Source: Emydura subglobosa (lineage: Eukaryota; Chordata; Testudines; Chelidae). From it: a stretch of DNA of 64,000 nt. Positions 42,949-54,900 of the stretch are shown in pieces. The stretch lies in the NCBI GenBank assembly GCA_007922225.1, contig ML679995.1, positions 12,603 through 76,602 of the forward strand. The letters run 5' to 3'. The notes below the pieces were generated by a model. That model did not search any database, was not told the DNA's origin, and worked only from the letters and a program-made list of their open reading frames with translations. Each line of letters starts with the position of its first letter. The stretch's first letter is position 1. Position numbers and translations under genes: made by a program.

Positions 42949-45900
42949 GTGAGTGGGGAGCCGGGGCCGTGCTGGGGGCGAGCCGGATAGGCAGGGCGAG
43001 AGGGGCTCTGCTCTGCTGTAGGGTCTTCTCTCTCGGAAATGGCAGGGGATGGGAGAAGGGGCCCAGGGACCGAAGGACGCCAGGGGAGGGACCCCGCGAG
43101 ACACTCAGTGTGGGGGGAGGACGGGACTGAGTGACCCCATGGACACAGGGGTCATGTGGGCTGTGCTTAATTTTTGCCAGGGCTGAGCCCCAGCACCTCT
43201 AGACTTACCCCATCAGTTATGAAAGTAAAAAAATTGCTTGAGCCTGGACACCTCTGCATGTGGGAGGACCAAGAGAACCTGTGGGACACTGGGATTGGGG
43301 GGCTAAGAGACCCTGCAGGACATGGTTTCCTTGACACGCCCCACTAGTGTAGTGCAAGGGGGCCATGGGGCCCTGTGCAATACTTGCTAACCTGGTTGAT
43401 GGGAATTTTCCTTTTACATCAGACATATATTGGGGACATTCTGATTGCAATGAACCCGTTCCAGAGCCTTCCACTCTATGAGAAACCAGTAAGTGTCTCC
43501 TTTCTCCAGTGTATGGTGTGAATAGCAGATGTGTGGTGTCTTGTGTTGGTAGATCTTGGGGAGGGAGGGTGTAGGTGGCTCCTTATGGGGACAGGCCAGA
43601 CAAGGGGAACAGAATTATGCACAAGTGCACCCTTTGCTCTTGGATGTTTGAATCACATTTTGTCCCTGTGAAGTTATATCCTTACCCATAAGGAGCATGG
43701 CTAGTTGGGCTTTTGTAGAAGCCTTTTCCACGTGCTTTTCAGTCCCTATTTTTTTCCATAATGTATTAAGTCTCATATGGATTTTGTCAGCTGTGTGTTT
43801 TGATTTCTGTATGCCACCCATGGCTCTAGGTGCTTCATCCTATGTGAAACAAACAGTATTTTAGGCAGTTTTAAATCTACAATGCCCTCATTGGACTGAC
43901 CATCCAGTAATAAAAAATGGTCCAACTTGCAGCATCCCTCACATCATACCCACTGTTCACACCCTACCATTGCCCTCTTTCCCACAAATGCTCAAGAACA
44001 GAGTTGGCTTTTGCAATATGCCTGGAAGATTATAAGCAGGGCAATGGCAGTACCAAGGGGCAGGGAGTTCCAGGGTGTGTTATGTTTCTGGAAATCTTCA
44101 TCTGACATATTGTGTAGTTTTAGATTTATTCTATCAAATCCTGGACAATGTAATATAAACTACATATTAAAAAAACCCCAACAACTCTGATGACTTCTCC
44201 ATCCCTTATCTAGGTGGTTAGCTGAGGTTGGGAGGGGAGAATTTACCCTCTATCCCCTAACTGTTCTTGCATTTCACTTTAATTGAATTCTCCCACTGCT
44301 CCCAGATATCAGAGAAATATCAGAATCACAACAAGGGCACTCTGCCCCCCCACATTTTTGCCATTGCTGACAGAGCATACCAGGCCATGCTGGGGCGTCT
44401 GGCAACAGGACTTCAGAACCAGTGTATTGTCATCAGGTAAGACTAGAATAATTCAAAATATTTGTAAGGCTGCATATCGTGGAACAGTATGGTCTTGTCA
44501 GATCTGCATCACTGACTGGGAGAGCAGATTGAGGTCCTGACGAGATGGAGCTAGCAACTTTTCACCTTCTAACCTGTGGTCAATGCCCTCATTATACTCG
44601 TTTTTAAAGAAGGGGGAATGAAGACCAAAGGCCTCTTGCTGGAAATCATTTAAGTGTTTATTACGGTGGTTGAAACAGGACCTGTATGCTGTCTTCCCAC
44701 ATATCTCATCCTTCACCTTTCTCATTCACTTCCTGAGTTGACTACAGGGGCAATGAGTTCAGAGTCAGCACTGTGATAAACTGATTGACAAGGGATAGGT
44801 GATGTTCTATAGTGTCATCACTAGGCTCTAGAGCCAACACTGAAGATATAGCTATTTTAGTGGAACCTATTTCTCCTATTGCCATACATGCCATGATGAT
44901 TGTCTTACAAGTGCTGAATGCCGCCCTAGACAGAACACCTCATTGAGATGAGTGGGGCAAGTCAGATCTCTCCTTTTGTTTGAGGCTGTCTTTCCAATGT
45001 TATACAGAGCCAGGCATCAGGCTTACCTTTGGAATGTTCTTCATGGCCAGTGGCACTAGACATTTAATCTGTTTTCCAATAAAACGTTAAATTCTGCAGA
45101 TGTTGAAGGGAGCTGCATTATAATGATGACCTGGAGTTCTGGCCACATGTGTCTTATTGAACACTGCTCACAGGGAAAGGAGAAGTGATAGTGGAAATGA
45201 CAGGGGAAGAATGTATGTGCCTAGGGCAGACATGCTTGAGATCATAGGTCACTTGGTTAATAAATATTATCAGGCTCAGAGTTAGAGAATGGCTGGTTGC
45301 TCTTGGAATAGTAGAAAGAATGGGAGAAATTTTAATTCCTCTGAGTGCCTGGACAATTAAGTACATCAGGGGTGAGAAACACTAGTAGAAAACTCAACCT
45401 TGCCTTCCAGACAAGGACCTGGCTACAGTGACGTACTGGTTATCACCTTCCAACTGGATAACTGTAACTTGCTGTATCTGGGGCTGACTATAGAGGCAAT
45501 GCAGAGATGGAAGTGATTTGCAGAATCCAGCTGCCTGCCTTCTCAATAGGATGGGCTGCTGCAAATACTTTACATCTGTCATCTGATCTCTCAGCTATTT
45601 CCCAGTCTGCTTCCATTGCTTGTTCAAGGTTCTGATATTTAATATTCTCAGTGGCTCAGGATCCAGCTTAATTTGCAAACACATCTCCATTCACGACCTA
45701 TTCGAGAACACTGCTTTTCTGGAGCAGTACAGCTGCCAAAGCCCATGGTGAAGTGCATGAGAGATGAAATTAAATATTTTTAGGTGAGGAAGTTTGGTGT
45801 GGAGATTGAACTAATTGGAAGTCCGACCCACTCTGAAGTTTGCTGTAAGGGCCTCTTCTTTGGGAAAAGCAACTCCCACCGTAACTAGTATAATGAGGAT

Positions 45901-48900
45901 TTAAAAACCAAAACAAAATAAAATCTTTTTCCCAAACAATACAGAGTCAAGGAGGGAAGAAGAGCAGAAACCATCTCCCCACCCCTGAGTCCTTTAAAGA
46001 TCTGGCTATGGAGATCGAAGTGACCTGAAGAGCGATGGCGACTACAGCAATGGGCAGTATAGAGAACCCTAACACAGATACTTGTAAATGGAGTGACGTT
46101 GCCATGGGAGCCTGACATGATAAATAGGGGATCCTATGATGCCATCATTAGACTTAGTGGAACTGCACAGGGTAGCAGAGGGAACAGCTGGAGGTGAAAG
46201 CCCCTTGGGCGGCACCACTGAGTTTTGGACCAGACTCCTGGTTATCTTGTAATATTGTCTAAAACTTGTCTCTGTGGAAGTGTTTACTAGACTTACCTAT
46301 TGACAATTACACTTATCTTAAAGATGAGCCTCCTGATTGGTGTTGCCCTTTGAGGAATGTCAGTGTCTCCTTTCTACAGATAGGAAACTGAGGTGCCTTA
46401 GAGGGGAAATGCCTTAATGATGTTAGAAAGTTCTGTGGTGCTGGGAGTTGAACCCATGAATCCTGGCTGCCCATCCCCTCTTCTAACCTGCTAGATATTT
46501 CCTCCCATGCTTTCCCTGTTTCTCCTTGGATCAGGGCACAATTACTAGTTTTGGAAATTGCCTTATGGTAATGGCAGGTGAGGCTGTGATGATGAAGTCA
46601 GGGTTGTGGTCAGGTGCTGTGTGTGGGTCTCCTGAGGAAGGAGACTGGCTGTGGGGTTTGTTTTAGGGAGAGAAGAGAGAAGCAAGTGCTATTCATTGAG
46701 GTTCCCTGAGAAGTCAGTAGCTTGTGTGATCTGCTTTCCGATGGCTGCTTGTGCTCTTTGTCAGGTGAGGTTGAAAGAGAAATACCACAATATATCATCT
46801 CATTAGGTTCTTAACTAGCTTCTCTGTTGCTACAACAGGAAGTTCATGGTTTGTGTTATCTGCAAAGGCAATAACTGAGAACACTTAGTGTGAGCAAAGA
46901 TCTGGGGGGGGAGGAGGAAGGAAGGTCCCCTTGTTACACAATAGCTCATCAAAGAAGCGTCTAGTAGAGATGTAAAAATTAGTTTAATTAAAAATCCATT
47001 TAAACGTTCTATTTTAAATGGTTAAACGCTGGGGGGGAGCCGTGCTGAGCTCCTCTCATCACTGCCAAGTGAGAGCTGCCCAGCTGCAGCTCCCCCCCCC
47101 CCCCCCCCCAGCTGGGGAGGTCTCACTCAAGGGGGGTGGAGCCGCCCCCCCCGGGCTCCAAGCCTCTTCCCCCCTGCTCATGGGAAGCCGAGCCCAGCTG
47201 CGGCTCACCCTTCCCCTCCCCCTCCCCCCACTGGGCTCCACGCCTCCCCCCTACTCGTATGGAGCTGAGCCCAGATGCGGCTCGTCCCCTACGCTGGGTT
47301 CCATGCCTCCCCCCATGCTCGTGGAAAGCCGAGCCCAGCTGCAGCTACCCCCTGTAGTAAGAAGTGAGAGTTTAAGGCCTGCAACCTAGCAGAACAGGCT
47401 AAGGCTTAAAGCCTAAGTGGAAAAAGCCAAGCTAACCAGTCTGTGAACTTATGACCTAACTGAAACTGGCACAGAGAAAATGCTGATACTGCAAGCATAC
47501 ACATTTCCAAAATATTACTAATATCAAAATAGTAATAAAAATACACAGCAGGTGCAGAAGGCATCAAGACATTCTGACACCAAAGAGATAACTGACTCCC
47601 TGAAATGACACTTTGATAAATAGAAATGTCTAATAAGGTGATAAATGGAGTTGTTTTGCCCGAATCGTACTAGTTACGGTAAAGGGTGGTATTAGACTAT
47701 GTCAAGAGGGTGGCAACTACCTACGTCAAAGGGGCAGAACGAAATTGCTGGTAACAGTGTATAAAAGAGGGTGTCAGCGGGAATGACTTTGTCCGGCCTA
47801 GGGGATAACGGAAAGTCCAGCCGTTAAGTTATGCTGAGTCCATTGTAACGGAGCACTCATATTTGAAGTGTACTGGTAGCTATTCTATAGGTCACTTCTC
47901 ATTGAGCTTCAACTGCAATAAACCTGGCCGGGTGCCTTCGTTGCTCAACTAATCTGTGATCGTGTCGATTCTTTCGATTGTGTGTGCCATCTCGGTTATC
48001 TGCGCAGAGCTGGAACAGCACCTACAGGGGGACACATGCATGAACGCAGCCTACATTGATACGCACCAACACCGGTAACAGCACCGACAACACACCCGCA
48101 CTGGGCTCTGCACTTCCCCCCCCAAGCAAGAGATGCCCAGCTGTTCTCATTGGCTGGGAGCCAGCCCAGCAGCCACTCCCCTCCTCAGTTTAAATGGTAA
48201 TCAGCTGTTTAAAATGTTTAAACAGCTGATTACGGTTTAAATGGTTACCCTTTTAAATCCCTAGCATCTAGTATTGGGCCTGTGTTGGATTCCATTGCTT
48301 TTGGGCACACACATTGTCACAGAGATGAGAGATTCCATCTTCAACTGACAAGGAAACTGCATGGCTTCTGTTATCTGTACATTCCTCACTACCCAGATTA
48401 GTCACTGCAACTCACTCTGCCGGTCTGAGTGCAGCTGGCACATTGCGCAACAACCACCTCCTAAAAGGCAGATATGATCACATTGCTTTGTGCTCTGAAT
48501 ACCATTGTCTCCATTCCTGCTGGTGTCAAGGCTAAATTTAGTCCTTACCCTAATATGCTTTGCTATAGGACCTAGCCAACTGAGAGATAGCCTGAGGCAG
48601 GTGTTTCCAGTGGGCACAGTGCAGGGGACAGAGTAATCTCAGCAGCAGGACCTGGGGATGGAACTCCCTGTCAGAGGGTGGTGTTGAGCCCTATAGAGCC
48701 TTTCCTCAGCTATGGCTCCCATTAAAACCAAGAACTAACCTGCTGCCCCAATCCTGGACCTGGGGGAGGGCAGGAGGCATAACTGAGTTCCTGACCCCAA
48801 GAACTTACATTCTGTATTTTTGTGTTGTATTGTGTTGTTCTGTATTGTATTATGTTCTGTGTGATACCCAGCACAGTGGGGCCCTGATCCATGATTGGGG

Positions 48901-51900
48901 CTCCTAGGTAATGCCACAATATAATAATAATAGGAGGCTAAATGCCCTTAGTCTCTTTGTAGCAGTTCAGTGCTTAAGTGCATAGATGATGGGTGCCTTA
49001 GAAATGCCACAGAGAGAAGGTGGTTATAGTGATTACTGTGTAAGGCCAGGAGCTCCGATGGAAGTCTGGGTGCGTCACTGCCCCCTTTTGGAAACTGGTG
49101 TCTCTCTGTGACCCAATAGCAGAAGGCTGGGACTTTTCCTCCTTGTTGAATGCCAAACTGGTACACTATGCCTCTCCTCCACACACCAGAACAACACCCA
49201 ACTGCCTAGTTGTGTGTTGGCCCTAGATTCCTGTCTAGACTGGTGCATTTCAAACCAAGATGCTCTCCCTTTCTCATTTGCTGCTGTCCTGTGTCTTGTT
49301 TAGAGAGAGGAGTTCAGATCACCAGCTCCTGAATCCTAACAGTTTGATTGTCCCAGCACTCCAGTAGACTGTAGATCGCCCCTCCACTCTATCCTGCAGC
49401 CACAGAGAGCTGCAGAGCAGCAGCCACACCTGGGACTCAAAGTGCAGTGTCCCGGTGTGTAAACAGTCCTGACCTTTGGAGTATGTGTGGCATTTCCTGC
49501 TTCTGCTCAATGACTAATGGATCTTCACACAGGTGGGACCTTAGTCTTAGTGCCCACGTGCTGTCATGGGATCACAGCCCAATTAAGGATATGGAGGCAG
49601 TGGGACAAGTTCTGCTCGTGAGGTTGGGGAGGGTAGGTAATGCCTAGTATATGTGGAGGACTCAGCGAAAGTTCTCAGTGAAAGGTGCTTTTCGAGGTGA
49701 TTCCTCCCTCTTTGCCAAGAGCTGAGGACACTTAAGAAATTCCTTTTGGCCCCACTGCATAAGGGGGTTGCCTAATGGGACAAGTTCACAGATAAGTGAG
49801 AGACAATGTCAGAGTTAGGTAAGACCCCTCTATCCACGAGGTCAGGAAAGAATCTCAAGTGGAGGGTGTTAAGCCTCCACAACCAGTGTAGTAGTGTATT
49901 AGGGAATCAGTGCCCTACAGAACCTGTTGCCAGAGGGGGAGGGTTCAGGTAGTGCTAATGTGGGCACTGCCAGTGGGAGGCACCTAGAGCTGCGCAGTAG
50001 GGTTGGGACATTTGCGGGGGAGGGATGTTGGGGCAGAGAGAGGGGAAATGCACTGAGGCATAAGGGGAAGAGCAGCTGAGTCCTAGTGATGGAAGAGTTT
50101 CTCGTCCTCACCCTCTGTTCTTTTTTGACAGCGGAGAGAGTGGTGCAGGAAAAACAGAGAGTGCAAAGCTGCTGCTGCAACACATCATGCACCTGTGCAA
50201 GGGCAACTCACAGCTGGAGCAGCAGATCCTGCAGGTTAGTCACTGCAGGATAATGTGGGAAGGACAGGGTGGGGGGAAGCCACTGAACAACTCACAGTTA
50301 TCTCAAGGGGTTCTGCAGATGAGTTGTGGGAGTAGTGAAGGGGCAGAGTAAATGAAATCCTAGCAGTGGTATAGATCCAATACTAGATTGTCAGTCATGA
50401 TCTAGACAAGACACATTAAATATTTGGCAAGAAGCAGGATGATATACTAATTAATTAAATAATTTCTATTCCATCAGTAATTAGGGAGGATGTTAAATAG
50501 CATCTATTAAAGTTAAACATTTCTAAATCAGCAGGACCAGATAACCTGTATCTAAGAATGTTAAAAGAATTGGCTAAATAGTTCTCTGAACCGTTAATGT
50601 TGGTTTTTTTATTTAATCTTGGTACACTGGGGAATAGTGCAGTCAAGTGGACTAGAAAACAGCTGATGTTGTGCTAATATTTAAAAAAGAATAAACAGGA
50701 TGTCCCTGGTAAACATAGGCTGGTTAACTGATATTGATCACAGTCAAAATCATGGAAAAACTGATATGGTATGCAGTCAGTAAAGAACTGGAGGACCATA
50801 GCATAATGAATGCCAATCAACATGGTTTTATGGAAAATAGGTCTTGTTAGACAAACCATTTTTTATGAGATCACATACTTGGTTGATAAAGATAACTGGA
50901 TTGATGAAATATACTTTATTTCTGCATGACCTTCTGATTTTCTTTAACACTATGCAAAATCAATATAGCCCTTATGAAATGGATTAAAATCAGATTAACT
51001 GATTCGGAAAAAATGAATTGTAAATGGGAAATTGTCCTTTAGTCAGGTTGTTTTTAGTGAGTCCTGCAGGGATCTGTTCTTGGTCCAGTGCCATTCAATA
51101 CCATTATCAATGATCTGAAAGAAGATATAGTATTATTGGTAAAACTTGCAAATAACAAAAATTGGCATAGTAAATAATGAGTGACAGGTCAGTTATGCAG
51201 GCCAATCTAGATCACTTGGTAATATGGGCTCATTTGAACAACCTGTTTCTTAACATACGCTGATGAAAGGCCATATCTAGGCACAAAGAACATAGGTCAT
51301 AATTACAGATTGAAGACCGTACACTGGAAAGCAACGAAGGTCACAATAGATAATCAATTGAACATGAGCTCCCAATGTGATGCTGTAGCTAAAAGGGCAA
51401 ATATGATCCTTGAATGTATGTGGAGGGAATATCAAATAGAAACAGGGATGTGGCATTACTTTATATATAGCCTTTACTGGAATAGTGTGTCCAGTTCTGG
51501 TGTCCACTCCTCCAAAGGGATGCTGACAAATTGGAAGGGGTTCAGAAAAGAGCAACAAGAATGCTTCAAGGTCGGGACATCCTGCCTTACAGTGAGAGAC
51601 TAAAGAAACTCAGTCTATTTAGTTTATCCAAGAAAAGGTAAATAGGTAACTTGATCCTTGTCTACATTTACCTACCTGGGGGAAAGAGATTCAGATAGCA
51701 GAAATCTCCTTAATCTAGCAAACAAAAGTATAACAAGATCCAGTGTCTGCAACCTGAAGCTAGATAAATTCAGACTGGGAAAAAAACTGCACATATTTAA
51801 CAGTAAGGATAAACAACCATTGGAACAATTCACATAAGGATGTGGTGTATTCTTCACTTGAAGTACAGTATTTAAAACAAGACTAGATATATTTTAAGGA

Positions 51901-54900
51901 GGTGCTATAGTTCAGCCAGAAGTTAGGGGCTTGATGAAGTGATTATTCGGTGAGTTTCTCTGGCCTGTTATGCAGGAGGCCAAATTAGAGGATCATAATG
52001 GTCCCTTCTGGCTTTAAAATCTATGAATTGCAGCTGGAGTATTGGAACTTGCAGCTGAGTCACTGCAGGAGATTGGGGGCCCAGGGCAACGTGCAGTGGA
52101 TCTCATATTTGCAGATTATCATGTGGAGGGGCCCTTCCACCCCCACTGATTATTAGCCAAGCTTGACACATTCTTTTCTGAATCCTATACCTCAGACCGG
52201 AAATTTGCCCCATATTAATTTCTCTCTCTGCTGTGAACTTCCCGCAGTGTGTGTATCTTTCTGGCATTGAGTTCCCCAGGCCTGCACAGAGTGTCCTGTG
52301 TGGGGCCATCCATGAGAGTGATTCCTCCCCATCACTCCCTGCTTGGTGGGAGTTGGGAGGCTTTTGGGATTGAGGGGCTGAGAGTTGAGGTGGAATCGCA
52401 AGGGTTCTCTCCATGACCTGACAGAGAGACTGTCCTCTCCTTGCTCCAGGATGTGGTGCCTTTGCTTATACAATCCATGGCTATATTGGATTGTATTGCT
52501 GCTATGTGCCAGTTCCCAGCTGACCAACTCAAATCTTTTTTTTTTCCTCTGGCTCCTCAAGAGGCCATGAGACTGCTTCACGTGATACTTCTGATTCCTT
52601 CCGCAACCTAGCTGGTCCACTGTATGCTGTAGGTGACATTAAGGGGTTTCCTGTTGCTTAGATCTCCCCATTGACTCTTCAGTTCCCTTCCAGGTGAACC
52701 CATTGCTCGAAGCCTTTGGCAACGCACAGACAGTGATGAATGACAACAGCAGCCGCTTTGGAAAATACATACAGCTGAGGTTCCAAAGGAATACAGGTGG
52801 GACCCAGAGCTTGGTCTCTAGGTGTGTGTGCACCCTTGTCCTCTGTGTGATGATTTATCTCCTTCTGCTCTTTTCCCATGCAGTGAAGGGTGCCAAGCTC
52901 AGCGAGTATCTGCTGGAGAAGTCCCGTGTGGTGCAACAAGATGCGGGAGAGAGGAATTTCCATATCTTCTACTATATGCTTGCTGGGCTCACTGAGAAGG
53001 AAAAGGAGATATATGGGCTGCTAGATCCCTCACAGTACAGGTACCAGAGTTGCAGGGCCTGCTCTGGCTTCTCAGTGGGGTGGAGATCAGAATAATAAGG
53101 TGGACAGAAAGCTGGCTAGATCATCAGGCAGAATGGGTAGTGATCAATGGCTTGATGTCTAGTTGGCAGCCAGTATCAAGTCGAGGGCCCCAGGGGTTGG
53201 TTCTGTGGCCAGTTTTGTTCTACATATTCTTTAATGATCTGGAAGATGGGGTGGATTGCACCCTCACCAAGTTTGTGGATGATACTAAGCTGTGAGGAGT
53301 GGTAGATAGGCTGGAGGGTAGGGACTGGATACAGAGTGACCTAGACAAATTGGAGCATTGGGCCAAAAGAAATCTGATTAGGTTCAACAAAGACAAGTGC
53401 AGAGTCCTGCACTTAGGATGAAAGAATCGAATGCACTGATACAGACTGGGGACCGAGTAGCTAGGCAGCAATTCTGCATAAAAGGACCTGGGGGGTACAG
53501 TGAACAAGAAGCTGGATATGAGGCAACAGTGTGCCCTTGTTGCCAAGAAGACTAATGGCATATTGGGCTGTATTAGTAGGAGCATTGTTAGCAAATCGAC
53601 GGAAGTGATTATTTCCTTCTGTTCGGCACTGGTGAGGCCACATCTGGAGTACTGTGTCCAGTTTTGACGCCCCCACTACAGAAAGGATGTGGACTAGTTG
53701 GAGAGAATCCAGCGGAGAACAATGAAAATGATTAAAGGGCTGGGACACATGACTTATGAGGAGAGGCTGAGGGAACTGGACTTACTTAGTCTGCAGAAGA
53801 AACGGGTGAGGGAGGATTTGATAGCAGCCTTCAACTAACTGAAGGGAGGTTCCAAGGAGGATGGAGCTAGGCTGTTCTCAGTGGTGGTAGATGACAGAAC
53901 AAGGAGCAATAGTCTTAAGTTGCAGTGGGGGAGGTCTAGGTTGGATATTAGGAAAACGTTTTTCACTAGGAGTGTGGTGAAGTACTGGAATTAGTTATCT
54001 AAGGAGGTGGTGGAATCTCCATCCTTAGAGGTTTTTAAGGTGTGGCCTGACAAGGCTGAAGCTGGGATGGTTTAGTTGGGATTGGTCCTGCTTTGAGCTG
54101 GGGATTGGACTAGATGAGCTTGTGAGGTCCCTTCCAACCCTAATCTTCTATGATTCTATAATGGGCTCCACAGCCCCATAAGGGAGGGAGTGGGCAAAGA
54201 GAGGATTTGACCTGGTGTGAGGGCTGAGTAATGATAGGAGTGCACAGGATTGGGAACACAGATTGTCATGGAAGGCTGGAGCTGGAATCTGGACAGAGAT
54301 GTAGTATGATCTAATGGATGGGATACTGGCCTGACACTCCAAAGGGGACTTGGGTTCCATTCCTGGCTCCACTAGTGACCTGCCATGTGACCTTGCAGAA
54401 ATCATTCCCCCTCTCTGTGCTTCTGCTCTCCCCAGCCTATGTCTGTGCTGTCTCTTTGGGGCTGGGAGTGACTCACTGAGTCAGCTTTGCACTGTGTTCT
54501 CATGTGAGGTATGTTTGATATACCCAGAGTACAATCTGTCCTGATGAACAGCTGTGTCCACATAGCTGTCTAACATGGGGTGCCTTTTACACTGCTTTGC
54601 TGTGAGTGCTACCACTCCTGGTTTGTTCACACATAGCCTTCAGCATGTAAGTTATTTGCAGTTATGGTGTATGAGCACTGCATCCCGCGACTCTTGAATT
54701 ACACTACAAAGCAACACCAGCAAAATCCCAGTCCCAAACTTTCCCCAGAAATGTATGTCTTGGACTGCCCAGCTCTTTTCTGGACAAAACAAGCTCATAT
54801 AAAGGCTGTCATTTTATTAATATAAAATTATATGCACAAATCCAGTTATCCCAAATGGAGTTTCCCAAACCCTTCAGTTCAAACACTCTGGTTTAGATAA

